Below, one piece after another: positions 44,009-56,099 of a DNA stretch of 64,000 nt. The notes beneath the pieces are model-generated. The model searched no databases and was not told where the DNA came from. It saw only the letters and a list, made by a program, of their open reading frames with translations. The position numbers and the translations under genes are program-made. Positions within the stretch are counted from its first letter, which is position 1. Each line of letters opens with the position of its first letter. Source of the DNA: TMP-86 sp964247385. Lineage in GTDB: Bacteria > Pseudomonadota > Gammaproteobacteria > Steroidobacterales > Steroidobacteraceae. The stretch lies in NCBI GenBank assembly GCA_964247385.1, contig CAXTUB010000003.1:186001-250000 (forward strand), in the 5' to 3' direction.

Positions 44009-44073
44009 GCGTTATTCCAGCAACTGCGAAGCGGCTCGATTATAGATAACGCGGCGGATCGCGGCGCTTTATT

Positions 44074-45240
44074 TTACAAATGGCTTGCCGCGCCTGGGCT
44101 TGCGTCCAAGGTTTTTTCATAAATGCGGTATGTCTTGTAAGGGAATGCGTTGAGGCCTCGCGCAATATTGCGCACCGCGTCGTTATCCTCGAGCACCCAC
44201 GACAACTCCATTTCACGCATGCCGCGCCGCAGCGACTGCGTACGCAGGCTGTCAATGATGAAATACGGCACGGCACCTCCCGACAATGCGCCAGCATATT
44301 TGCGATCCACGCCCATGAGCGGCACTCGCCCGGTCTTGGTGCCGCGGCGCAGACGCCACAAGAGCTTCAGCCAATTAAAAGGGGCCAATCGACCGTTGAA
44401 ATCGCGGATGACCTCATTCAAATTGGGGAGCACGATGCCGAAGCCGACGGCTTGCCCATTCATCTCGACGACCGCCACCAAGTCGGGATGCAAGAGTGGC
44501 TTCAATCCCTTGCCAAGATGTTGAAATTCAGCGGCGGTGAATGGAATGAAGCCCCAGTTGTTCTGCCACGCATCGTTGAACAACGCGTTCATCAGGCGAA
44601 ATTCAGACTGGATATTTTTTGTGTCCAGGAAGCGCACGCGCAATCCGCTGCGTTTTTGCCGGTCGATCAACCGGCGCGCTGATCTGGGGATGTCCCTCAC
44701 CAAATCATAGCGATACGCGAGGAGATCTTTGGCCTTGACCAAGCCGCAGCTCTCGATGAGCTGCGCAAGATACGGTGGGTTATACGGCATGAAAATCACG
44801 GGCGGTGTATCGAAGCCATCCACCAACAAGCCCGACTCCTCGTTGATGGACAAGGTGAACGGTCCTCTCATCCGCGCCTTACCTCGCGCGATCAGCCATC
44901 GTTCCGCGGCGTCGAGCAGCGCCTCCACCACGGCGCGATCTTCCACCGCTACGATGGCGCCGAAAAAACCGAGGTCCGCTTCTCTCTCCAGCGAGTCCAC
45001 TTGCGCGCTGATTCGTCCAACGTCCACACCGTCGCGACAGGCAATGAAAAACTGTGCTTGGCCGTGCTCGAAAAACGGATTCTTGCCCGGCGAGAATGCG
45101 TCCATCCTTTCCAGCTCCAACGGAGTGATCCAATGTGAACTATCCGCGTACAAGCGAGGCGCGATTCTGATGAAACGCTTGAGATCCGCTCGAGAACGAA
45201 CGGAGACAATTTCCAGCTGACTGGCCGATTGCAAGCTCAT
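44074..45240 (-). CDS. GNAT-superfamily N-acetyltransferase-like protein
   Basis: A 388-residue protein. IVSVRSRADLKRFIRIAPRLY with HWITPLELERMDAFSPGKNPFFEHG is the opening of a widespread bacterial family with a two-lobed GNAT fold; GFFGAIVAVEDRAVVEALLDAA and the C-terminal MREMELSWVLEDNDAVRNI are its CoA-site regions. Function is not known; the acceptor cannot be inferred. It stands alone. Confidence 0.75.
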   Translation of the reverse strand: MSLQSASQLEIVSVRSRADLKRFIRIAPRLYADSSHWITPLELERMDAFSPGKNPFFEHGQAQFFIACRDGVDVGRISAQVDSLEREADLGFFGAIVAVEDRAVVEALLDAAERWLIARGKARMRGPFTLSINEESGLLVDGFDTPPVIFMPYNPPYLAQLIESCGLVKAKDLLAYRYDLVRDIPRSARRLIDRQKRSGLRVRFLDTKNIQSEFRLMNALFNDAWQNNWGFIPFTAAEFQHLGKGLKPLLHPDLVAVVEMNGQAVGFGIVLPNLNEVIRDFNGRLAPFNWLKLLWRLRRGTKTGRVPLMGVDRKYAGALSGGAVPYFIIDSLRTQSLRRGMREMELSWVLEDNDAVRNIARGLNAFPYKTYRIYEKTLDASPGAASHL

Positions 45241-45391
45241 TTGCCGTCACTATCCTTCGTGACTTCAGATCATGCGCGGGGCCATACGGTTCACCCGAGC
45301 TTAAAAATTTGGCCGCGCGGTTTGGAAGGCGATTCTAGCCCTCTCGCACCGGACTCGCCGGGTTTTCACGCTCCCGCGATTTGACGGCGCC

Positions 45392-46480
45392 TTATTGGTC
45401 CAGCAACTGACGCGCGCCGTCCCATAGATCGCGAACCAATTTCGCGGCCGGCCGTGTCGATGCGAGCGCGGAGGATTGGCCCGCCCAGGCCTGCATGCGC
45501 TCGAGGTCGTTTTCCTTTGTGCCGCGCGCGCGCATGCCTGCCGTGAGTCCGCGCTGCACGGGGTAAGGCGCCGGTCTCGGCGCCTCGGGAGCGGTTGCCG
45601 CGCGCACGTACGCAGTTGCGATACTGCGGGCGGCCCGTCCACTGAAAACACGGCTGATTTGCGTGTCTTCAGGCAAGCATCGGCCCAGCGCTTCGGCCCA
45701 CGCGTTGTTAATCCGCGCCTCCGGGCAGCGCAGAAACCCCGTGCCGATTTGTACCGCGCTTGCACCTAGCAAGAAGGCCGCTGCGACGCCGCGCGCATCG
45801 GCAATTCCACCCGCCGCAACCACGGGCACGTTAACCGCATCGACGACCGCGGGCAGCAATGCAAACAGCCCGACCAGGTCGCGCTCGGCGCAATCCGCAT
45901 CGAATGCTGCTCGGTGCCCCCCGGCCTCCATTCCCTGCGCAACGATCACGTCTGCGCCAGCCGCGGCGGCTGCGCGCGCTTCACGTACCGTGGACACCGC
46001 AGCGAACCACGCAATGCCCTCGGCTTTCATCCGCGCGATCATCGGCTCGGAGTAAAGGCCCATGATCGATGAGACCGCGGCAGGCCTGGCCTCCAACACG
46101 GCCTCGCACTGCGCAGTGAAACTGGGCGGCGTGGCCTCTGCCGCCGTCTCCGGTACCTCCGGCCCCCACTGACCGAGAAAGGATCGAATCAAGGGTTCAT
46201 GCGCGGCATCTCGCAGCGGCGATTCACCCGGCACCCATAGGTTGATCTGAATTTTGCCGGCGGTTCGTCCGCGTAAGTCGCGACACCAATCCAGAATCTC
46301 CCCGGGCTGCATGAGCAGTGCGCCGAGAGCGCCCATGCCGCCGGCATTCGCAACGGCGGCGGATAACTCCGGTGCGCTCACGCCCGCCATCGGCGCCAAA
46401 AGAATCGGGGCTTCGAGCCCAAAGCGATCGCAGAAATCCCGTGTTCGCCGCGCGCAATTCACAGGTCCATGGTAAGTCAT
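45392..46480 (-). CDS. Nitronate monooxygenase / NAD(P)H-dependent flavin oxidoreductase
   Basis: 362 residues from ATG 46480 (MTYHGPVNC). A TIM barrel of the 2-nitropropane dioxygenase family: APILLAPMAGVSAPELSAAV, ADVIVAQGMEAGGHRAAF (FMN phosphate and histidine), VPVVAAGGIADARGVAAAFLLGASAVQIGTGFL. It oxidises alkyl nitronates using FMN and oxygen, or serves as a related flavin reductase. The frame runs to 46555, overlapping the divergent gene's 5' region; the conserved start is 46480. Confidence 0.87.
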   Translation of the reverse strand: MTYHGPVNCARRTRDFCDRFGLEAPILLAPMAGVSAPELSAAVANAGGMGALGALLMQPGEILDWCRDLRGRTAGKIQINLWVPGESPLRDAAHEPLIRSFLGQWGPEVPETAAEATPPSFTAQCEAVLEARPAAVSSIMGLYSEPMIARMKAEGIAWFAAVSTVREARAAAAAGADVIVAQGMEAGGHRAAFDADCAERDLVGLFALLPAVVDAVNVPVVAAGGIADARGVAAAFLLGASAVQIGTGFLRCPEARINNAWAEALGRCLPEDTQISRVFSGRAARSIATAYVRAATAPEAPRPAPYPVQRGLTAGMRARGTKENDLERMQAWAGQSSALASTRPAAKLVRDLWDGARQLLDQ

Positions 46481-46509
46481 CGCGTCCTCGATATCTGGTA
46501 CGGTGCAGC

Positions 46510-47511
46510 ATGCCCAGGGCAACCCAGAGCCGGCGTTCAGCTGCGAGCAGCGCATTGCGCGCGCAAGGCCGCTCTGCGTGCGCGTCGATCCTCATCGGCT
46601 CGTTGATGCTTGCGCCCGCTCTGCGTACGCATGCGCAGTCGAACATGCAAATACACAAGCGCTTCGTTTGCGAAAACGGCGCGGATATTCGAACCATCAC
46701 GGTGTACACGAGCAAAAGCGGCGCCAACGGCTGCCGTGTGGAATATCGCAAGAACAACGTCTCGCGTACGGTATGGTCGGCTCGCGCCGACGATACGTTT
46801 TGCACACCGAAGGCAGAAGAGATCGTGATCTCGCTCAAAGCGTCGCATCATCAGTGTGAGGACCGCAGCACGGCGGACCCGGGGGAGGACGAAAGCCTGC
46901 CCGCAGACGTGCTGCGCAATGGGTTACGCGCCGAGGCACCGAGCAACGCGCCAAGCACCGAGTCGCCGCGCAACGCACCAAGCATCGGGTCGGCCCGAAA
47001 TGCGCCAAGCGCAGCCGAGCGCGGCACGGCGCTCGAGTGGACTCGCGCTCGCATCATCGCCATGCGCGCGAAAAATTCTGATCTGCTCAAGCTGCAGGGC
47101 GCTGCCGTTTTTCCTACCGCGCCCGACAAAGTGTTGAGCGCGGATCTGAATGGCGACGGAGTGCGCGACATCGTGCTGCAATGGGGCTGGAGCCACTATC
47201 AATGCGATGATGATTACCTCGCCGTGCTGGTCAATGGCGGCGAGCAAGCGAATTCCAATTACTTGAGCAGCGAAGTGTTCTTGCCAAGCGATTGCGGTAG
47301 TACGGGCTGGCGCGCGATGCTGGATCGGATCGAGAAGGGCCGCATCTTCGTGAAGCTCTTGCCGCGTTCGAAAAAAATGCGCGAATCTCACGAGTTGAGC
47401 ATCGCGATCGATCAGGAGGGGCAATTCACGTTTTACGATTGGAACGGTGAGAAGCGCCCGCTCGACGTCATCGTGGAGGCTCTGCACTCGCGAAGCGGCG
47501 ATGCGCATTGA
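46510..47511 (+). CDS. Secreted protein of unknown function
   Basis: 333 residues from ATG 46510. A long basic N-region precedes a hydrophobic signal (ASILIGSLMLAPALRTHA). A Cys-containing beta-rich domain (HKRFVCENGADIRTITVYTS) follows, then a linker with three imperfect repeats (APSNAPSTESPRNAPSIGSARNAPS) and a C-terminal domain with ADLNGDGVRDIVLQWG, an FG-GAP-like calcium loop. Probably periplasmic. It is followed closely by a lipoprotein gene. Nothing ties it to a pathway. Confidence 0.65.
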   Translation: MPRATQSRRSAASSALRAQGRSACASILIGSLMLAPALRTHAQSNMQIHKRFVCENGADIRTITVYTSKSGANGCRVEYRKNNVSRTVWSARADDTFCTPKAEEIVISLKASHHQCEDRSTADPGEDESLPADVLRNGLRAEAPSNAPSTESPRNAPSIGSARNAPSAAERGTALEWTRARIIAMRAKNSDLLKLQGAAVFPTAPDKVLSADLNGDGVRDIVLQWGWSHYQCDDDYLAVLVNGGEQANSNYLSSEVFLPSDCGSTGWRAMLDRIEKGRIFVKLLPRSKKMRESHELSIAIDQEGQFTFYDWNGEKRPLDVIVEALHSRSGDAH

Positions 47512-47549
47512 GATTTACAATTCACAGCACATCAAGACAGGAGAATGGC

Positions 47550-47774
47550 ATGAGACATTGGATATCACTGGCGGCTTTCGCAACGGTGTTTGGGTTGAGC
47601 ATGAGTGCATGCGAGAAGAAAGGTCCGATGGAACGGGCGGGGGAAAAAGTCGATCACGCAGTCGATACCGTTCGTAACGGCGGCAAGGAACCCGTCGGCG
47701 ACAAGATCGAGGACGCAGCCAACGACGTGCGCGATGGCGTGCACGATGCCGCAAAAGATTTGAAGAAAGACTGA
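47550..47774 (+). CDS. Small lipoprotein
   Basis: 74 residues from ATG 47550, behind a good AGGAGA site. The signal ends in lipobox LSMSAC; the mature part is a charged amphipathic helix with repeats (KVDHAVDTVRNG, KIEDAANDVRDGVHDAAKDL) like CsbD/YtxH-type stress proteins. It is probably anchored to a membrane and ends 1 bp from the convergent transporter gene. Confidence 0.75.
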   Translation: MRHWISLAAFATVFGLSMSACEKKGPMERAGEKVDHAVDTVRNGGKEPVGDKIEDAANDVRDGVHDAAKDLKKD

Positions 47775-47775
47775 T

Positions 47776-48978
47776 TTAGTTCGGCATAGTCGATGTACGG
47801 GCTCGCTCAGCGCGCACCTGGGCGCGGTCCGTCATCCGACGTAACAGCGGGCGAAAGTTCTCGTCCGACGAATCGTTGGGCCCGAGGAATTCGCGCATGG
47901 CTTGTCCGTCGCGGGCATTCTCTGCGATCACTTTCATGGTGAGGAGGGTCGGGGTCGCAAGCACGATGCCCGCAATACCCCAAAACATGCCGGCGAACCA
48001 CAGGCCCAAAAAGATATGCAGCGGATTGATCTCCAACCGCCGGCCGACGAACAAAGGCTGCACCAGTTGGCCTTCGATCGTCGCCAGTGTGAGAAATGTG
48101 CCTGCCACTCCGACGACTGATCCCAGGTGATTGAACGTGACCACGGCCACTAGCGTGAGCACGATCAGCGTCAACGCGGACCCGGCGTAAGGAATGAAGT
48201 TCAGCATCGCGGTCATGGCGCCCCAGAGATAAGGCGTCGGCATGCCCCACGCCGCCATCGCCGCGGCCGTCAGCGCGCCCAGGGTCAGATTGATCAAAAC
48301 GGTGGCGGCATAGAAACGCCCGACCTCGGCGCGTACTTTTTCAATGACGTGCAGTACATGCGCGGCATGCAGATTGTTGGCGAATGCAGCCGTCATTCGC
48401 GCCAACATGGGCGGTCCGCCGGCGAGCAGAAACAACGTGGTAATGACGCACGCAGCAATGCCCGCAATCACGCCACGCGTCGCGATCAGATAATCCGTAG
48501 TCGAAGTCGCAGCCACGACGGTGCGCGGAGGGCTTGCGGATTTGGGGCCCGGGGCGGCGATGCTGCCCACGTTTTGCCGCAGCTCGTCAATGCGATTCAT
48601 GAATTTGGCGACCGGCGTCACCTTGCTGCGAATAATGCTCATGGTGCGCGGCGCAGCCGCGAACCATTGTTGAGCCGGCGTCCAAACCACCTCAACGAGG
48701 CCTGCGACGCCGGCTAGCGCCAGCAGCAGAATAAGGGTGGCGCTGAGCGCTCGAGGAATGCGGAACCGATGCAATGCTTCGACGGGCGCTGAGAGCACCA
48801 GTGCGAACAGTAGCGCGAGCGCAACGGGGATGAACGCCTCGGCGCCGTAATACAAAATGACGCCGGCTGAAATCGCTGCAAGGATGCGCAAGCTGAACAA
48901 GGCGCGCCGGCCGTTCGCTGGCGGACGCTCCGCGGGCTCAAGCGGGTCCGCCCCGGTTTCGCTCTCCGACTTTCCCAC
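47776..48978 (-). CDS. AI-2E family transporter (PerM/YdiK-type)
   Basis: A 400-residue inner-membrane protein with about eight helices. Paired N-terminal helices (ISAGVILYYGAEAFIPVALALLFALVLSAPV), a long soluble middle loop, and the C-terminal WGAMTAMLNFIPYAGS and LVQPLFVGRRLEINPLHIFLGLWFAGMFWG motifs are diagnostic. Members export small molecules or act as Na+/H+ antiporters; the AI-2 role is known only for TqsA. Substrate unknown. Confidence 0.9.
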   Translation of the reverse strand: MGKSESETGADPLEPAERPPANGRRALFSLRILAAISAGVILYYGAEAFIPVALALLFALVLSAPVEALHRFRIPRALSATLILLLALAGVAGLVEVVWTPAQQWFAAAPRTMSIIRSKVTPVAKFMNRIDELRQNVGSIAAPGPKSASPPRTVVAATSTTDYLIATRGVIAGIAACVITTLFLLAGGPPMLARMTAAFANNLHAAHVLHVIEKVRAEVGRFYAATVLINLTLGALTAAAMAAWGMPTPYLWGAMTAMLNFIPYAGSALTLIVLTLVAVVTFNHLGSVVGVAGTFLTLATIEGQLVQPLFVGRRLEINPLHIFLGLWFAGMFWGIAGIVLATPTLLTMKVIAENARDGQAMREFLGPNDSSDENFRPLLRRMTDRAQVRAERARTSTMPN

Positions 48979-49092
48979 ACCGTCTCCCTACCCTCGCTGA
49001 CACGACGCACTGCGCCGCCGGCCTACGATAACAACTCACAATGCACTCGGCATTGGAGTTTGTTAGTAGTCAGTCACATAAAGGATTTATTT

Positions 49093-49323
49093 GTGAACAA
49101 ACATCAAGTTGAGGGACGCGTCAAAGAAGCCGCGGGCAAAATCCAGGAAACCGCGGGCAAGATCACCGGCAATCCAGTCACTGAAGCCAAGGGCACTCTG
49201 AAAAAGAATCTGGGCGAAGCGCAAGCGACGGCAGGCGATGCCGCTGCAGATGCCAAGCGAACACTGGACGATGCGCGTGATGATCGGCAAGCCCGTAAGG
49301 ACGATCGAGACCAGCGCCGGTAA
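49093..49323 (+). CDS. CsbD-like stress protein
   Basis: About 76 residues from GTG 49093, preceded by AAGGA at good spacing. VEGRVKEAAGKIQETAGKITGNP and TLKKNLGEAQATAGDAAADAKR are the CsbD repeats. CsbD-like proteins are abundant under general stress; molecular function is unknown. The upstream in-frame ATG 49060 lacks a ribosome site. Confidence 0.87.
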   Translation: MNKHQVEGRVKEAAGKIQETAGKITGNPVTEAKGTLKKNLGEAQATAGDAAADAKRTLDDARDDRQARKDDRDQRR

Positions 49324-49427
49324 ATTTCGCGCCGCCGCGTCGCCGTCGGATACGCGCGGCGCGGCGGTTAACTCCACGTAGCTCAACACACCGCCTGCGT
49401 GGCCAGTCATCGACCGCGCACCTACAC

Positions 49428-49467
49428 GCTCAGGCAACATGCGTAAGGCTCAGGCAATATGCCTAAG
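49428..49467. repeat. 20-bp tandem duplication over the kinase stop codon
   Basis: GCTCAGGCAACATGCGTAAG (49428-49447) is followed by GCTCAGGCAATATGCCTAAG (49448-49467), two mismatches. The second copy contains the stop codon of the minus-strand kinase gene. Confidence 0.8.
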
Positions 49468-50596
49468 CCACATCACTCGATAATTCCGGCCCACCGTTGG
49501 ACGCGCGCCGTGGCAACTGCACCTCGAATACGGTGACCGAATCTACCCCGGTCTGCAGCTCGACGTTGCCTTCGTGCGCCTTGACGATCTCCTGGACAAT
49601 ATAAAGCCCGAGCCCCAAGCCCTCGCGGCTTTGCGCGGTGCGAGGCACGGTATGAAAGGGGTTGAAGAGATGGCGACGCGTCTCTTCAGGAATATGGCCA
49701 GAATTGGTGACGGAGAACCGCACGACATCCCCGTCGTTGCCATCGAGAGCGACATACACCGGCTCATCGGCCTCGCCGTGAGTCAGGGCATTGCCGATGA
49801 GATTCGAGGCCACCTGGGCCAAGCGGCCCGTATCCCACAGCCCTTCGAACTGGCCGACGTAGGCTGACTCGATTCGCCGCTCGGGATTCGCCACTTGATG
49901 CTCGCGCACCACGCGTTCCAAAGGCCCGCGCAGATCCGTGGATTCGCGTTTGAGCACGAGCCCGCTGCCGAGCCGCGTTCGCGCCAGATCGAGCATGTCT
50001 TCAATCATGCGCGCCATGCGCCTGCCGCTCGCAACGATGCGCGATGCGACTTGGTCGGTCTGCGCATCACGCGGCCGGCGCTGCAGCATCTGCGCCGAGG
50101 TGATGATGGCGCTCAAGGGATTGCGTAAATCATGCGCGAGGAGCGCGGTGAACATTTCATTCAGCCGCAGCGTCTCGGTCCGTTCATGCAGCTCGCGCGC
50201 CAACTGACGCCGCTGGCGATAGAGTCCGAAGAAAACCTCGGCTTTGTTCTGCAGCACATGCGGATCGATTGGCTTGAAGATGAAGTCGACGGCGCCTTTA
50301 TCGTAGCCGCGAAAGATGCGAACCCGATCGTTCGCGCCCGCAGTGACGAAGATGATCGGCACCTGCCGGGTGCGCTCGCTGCCGCGCATCAGTTCGGCGA
50401 GCTCGAACCCATCCATGTCCGGCATCTGAACGTCGAGCAATGCGAGCGCGAAATCGTGAACCAGCAACAGCTCGAGCGCGTCGCGTCCATTGCAGGCGCT
50501 ATGAATTCGCACGTTCTCCTGCTCGAGGAGCGCGGTGAGGGCCACACGATTCTCCTCGACGTCATCCACGACGAGACAATCCACGGTGTCAGTCAT
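49463..50596 (-). CDS. Response regulator-histidine kinase (REC-HisKA-HATPase)
   Basis: 377 residues. An N-terminal receiver (CLVVDDVEENR, phosphoacceptor Asp in ALLDVQMPDMDGFE, KPID) is joined by a coiled coil to a kinase core: LLAHDLRNPLSAI (phosphorylated His), NLIGNALTHG (N box) and GLGLGLYIVQEI (G box). There is no sensor domain, so its input is probably phosphate from the hybrid kinase at 55629. It is coupled to cheB by an ATGA overlap. Confidence 0.9.
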   Translation of the reverse strand: MTDTVDCLVVDDVEENRVALTALLEQENVRIHSACNGRDALELLLVHDFALALLDVQMPDMDGFELAELMRGSERTRQVPIIFVTAGANDRVRIFRGYDKGAVDFIFKPIDPHVLQNKAEVFFGLYRQRRQLARELHERTETLRLNEMFTALLAHDLRNPLSAIITSAQMLQRRPRDAQTDQVASRIVASGRRMARMIEDMLDLARTRLGSGLVLKRESTDLRGPLERVVREHQVANPERRIESAYVGQFEGLWDTGRLAQVASNLIGNALTHGEADEPVYVALDGNDGDVVRFSVTNSGHIPEETRRHLFNPFHTVPRTAQSREGLGLGLYIVQEIVKAHEGNVELQTGVDSVTVFEVQLPRRASNGGPELSSDVA

Positions 50597-51246
50597 CGGG
50601 GCACCTGCAGTCCTGGCACGAGCTCACGTTGGGTTCGTCCGAGCAGTTTCAGAATGGTTCCCATCTCTTCAAGGCTCGACACGTAGTCCGGATCGATTTG
50701 CCGTAATGCGGCCTCCGCCATCTGCGGCGCCTGAGCCGTACTGGGTCGCTGCACCACAGTCAACCCTCCAGCCGCATGGATCGCCGCCAATCCGTGCGCG
50801 CCATCTGCGTTGGCGCCGCTCAGCACCATGCCCAGCAAGCGCGGCCCGTAATATTCGGCTGCCGATTCGAACAATACATCGACCGATGGGCGTGAATAGT
50901 GCACCAAGTCATCCGTTGACAGACTCACCGCAGGGCCCGAGTCGACCAGCATATGATAATCGGGCGGCGCGATGTAGACATGGCCGGCAAGCACCGGCTC
51001 TTTATCGATGGCCTCCCTGACTTCGGCTGCGCACTTCCGATCCAATATTTCAGCCAGGAAACTCGGCTGCTGTTTGCCCATATGAACGACGATCAGCACT
51101 GCGACGCGGCTCGCTGCCGGCAGATGCGGGAGCAGCGTCAACAAGGCGTCGACACCCCCCGCCGACGCGCCAATGACGACGGCTTCGACCCGCTCGAGCT
51201 CGGCACGGGATTTTCCATCCTCCCGAAATGCGCGCGGCGCATTCAT
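50593..51246 (-). CDS. cheB: CheB-type protein-glutamate methylesterase (catalytic domain only)
   Basis: 217 residues: VVIGASAGGVDALLTLLPHL with the nucleophile serine, VVHMGKQQPSFLAEIL with the histidine, and MVLSGANADGAHGL with the Asp loop. The usual N-terminal receiver is absent, so it is not phosphorylation-gated in cis. Together with CheR, without MCP, CheA or flagellar genes here, it belongs to a non-chemotaxis signalling set. It lies 16 bp after cheR and overlaps the next gene. Confidence 0.88.
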   Translation of the reverse strand: MNAPRAFREDGKSRAELERVEAVVIGASAGGVDALLTLLPHLPAASRVAVLIVVHMGKQQPSFLAEILDRKCAAEVREAIDKEPVLAGHVYIAPPDYHMLVDSGPAVSLSTDDLVHYSRPSVDVLFESAAEYYGPRLLGMVLSGANADGAHGLAAIHAAGGLTVVQRPSTAQAPQMAEAALRQIDPDYVSSLEEMGTILKLLGRTQRELVPGLQVPR

Positions 51247-51262
51247 ACATAATCCATTGAGA

Positions 51263-52092
51263 TCACGCCGCGTCCCGCTTTTGGAAAATTCTCTCGGTGC
51301 GATTCAATTCCGAGAAATTTTTGTGCTGAGAGGAAAATTGCAGCGACTCCCGCGCCCCGATGCCAAGAAACCCCTTACGGCACAGTGAGCTCGAGAACAG
51401 CTCCAACGCGCGATCCTGCAGCTCGCGGTCGAAATAAATGAGCACGTTTCGACAAGAAACCAGCTGCACTTCCGCAAAGACGCTGTCGGTCGCAAGGCTA
51501 TGATCGGAAAACACGATGTGGCGCCGCAAGAATTTATCCAGCACGGCGTGTCCGTAGGCCGCGGTGTAATAATCGGAAAATGAGCTCTTGGCGCCCGAGC
51601 GGCGGTGATTGTCGGTGAAGCTTGCGATGCGGCCGACTTCGTATACGCCCGATTGCGCTTTGAGCAATGTCTGATGATTGATGTCGGTGGCGTAAATCAA
51701 GGTGCGCGACAGCAGCCCTTCCTCATGCAAGATGATGGCGATCGAGTACGCCTCCTCGCCCGTGCTGCAGCCCGCCACCCAGATCTTGATCGAAGGGTAC
51801 GTTCGAAGCAGCGGCACGACCCGCTCGCGCAGCGCAAGAAAATACAACGGATCGCGAAACATCTCGCTCACCGGGACCGTCACGGTGTCGAGCAGGGCGG
51901 GAAACGCCGCCGGCTCGTGCAAGACGCGGTGTTGTAGCTGCGACAAGCTGGTGCATTCGAGCCGCGTCATGGCGGCACGGAGCCTGCGCTTCAACGAAGC
52001 CGCAGCGTAATGCCGGAAATCATAGTGATATTTCTCGTAGATGGCCTGCAGAAGCAAGCGGAACTCGAGGTCGAACTCCGGGTCCGGAACAG

Positions 52093-52108
<16 letters not shown>
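51263..52108 (-). CDS. cheR: CheR-type protein-glutamate methyltransferase
   Basis: 281 residues from ATG 52108. An N-terminal helical domain (FRLLLQAIYEKYHYDFRHYA) precedes a SAM domain with FRDPLYFLALRERVVPLL, KIWVAGCSTGEEAYSIAI (motif I) and SCRNVLIYFDRELQ. The start overlaps the 3' end of the hybrid kinase gene, so it follows it in the operon. It would methylate glutamates on a receptor or kinase. Confidence 0.9.
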
Positions 52109-55629
<3,521 letters not shown>

Positions 55630-55841
55630 GAGCTTGGTTGCCTCCCCGTTGCAGTCACGCAATGTAGCAAATATTCGTTTGATGCCCGCCCCGAGAGTCG
55701 AGGTTGCGCAGTGGGCGTTCAAGAGGCATGTGGCGTTGGACTACAGCATCATCAGCATTCACCACATGTTTCAGGCCGCGCGCAATCTCTAAGTTCAACT
55801 GGGTGAGCTATTGGGGCTCATTGATCAGAAGGAGTTGGCAG

Positions 55842-56099
55842 ATGAATACCATCAAACAGGAATCGAGCGACGCCGGTCGGCCTTCGGGCGAAGCCGGCGG
55901 TGAAACGACTTTGCGCGAATTGGGCAACCGTGGCTCGAACAAGAATTCTCAAGCGCAGTTCGGCAAAGCCAAGCAAGAGAATTTGGATGGCCGACTGAAC
56001 GTCGACGGCGAGGACGATCAGCTTGCGGACGACGGCCTGGAATTTCGCAATGACGATCCGATTCTGGCGAACACTCGAGAAAACGACAATATGCGTTAG
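55842..56099 (+). CDS. Small hydrophilic protein
   Basis: 85 residues from ATG 55842, with AAGGAG at ideal spacing. It is rich in Asn, Asp, Glu and Gly (TTLRELGNRGSNKNSQAQFG, DDQLADDGLEF) and has no hydrophobic segment, so it is probably disordered, as in small stress-related proteins. It converges with the amine oxidase gene, overlapping by 4 bp. Confidence 0.65.
   Translation: MNTIKQESSDAGRPSGEAGGETTLRELGNRGSNKNSQAQFGKAKQENLDGRLNVDGEDDQLADDGLEFRNDDPILANTRENDNMR

Noticed and set aside
44038..44050. True Zur box
   Set aside because: The half-sites have a 2-bp gap instead of 3 and one arm is imperfect; kept only as a weak hint.
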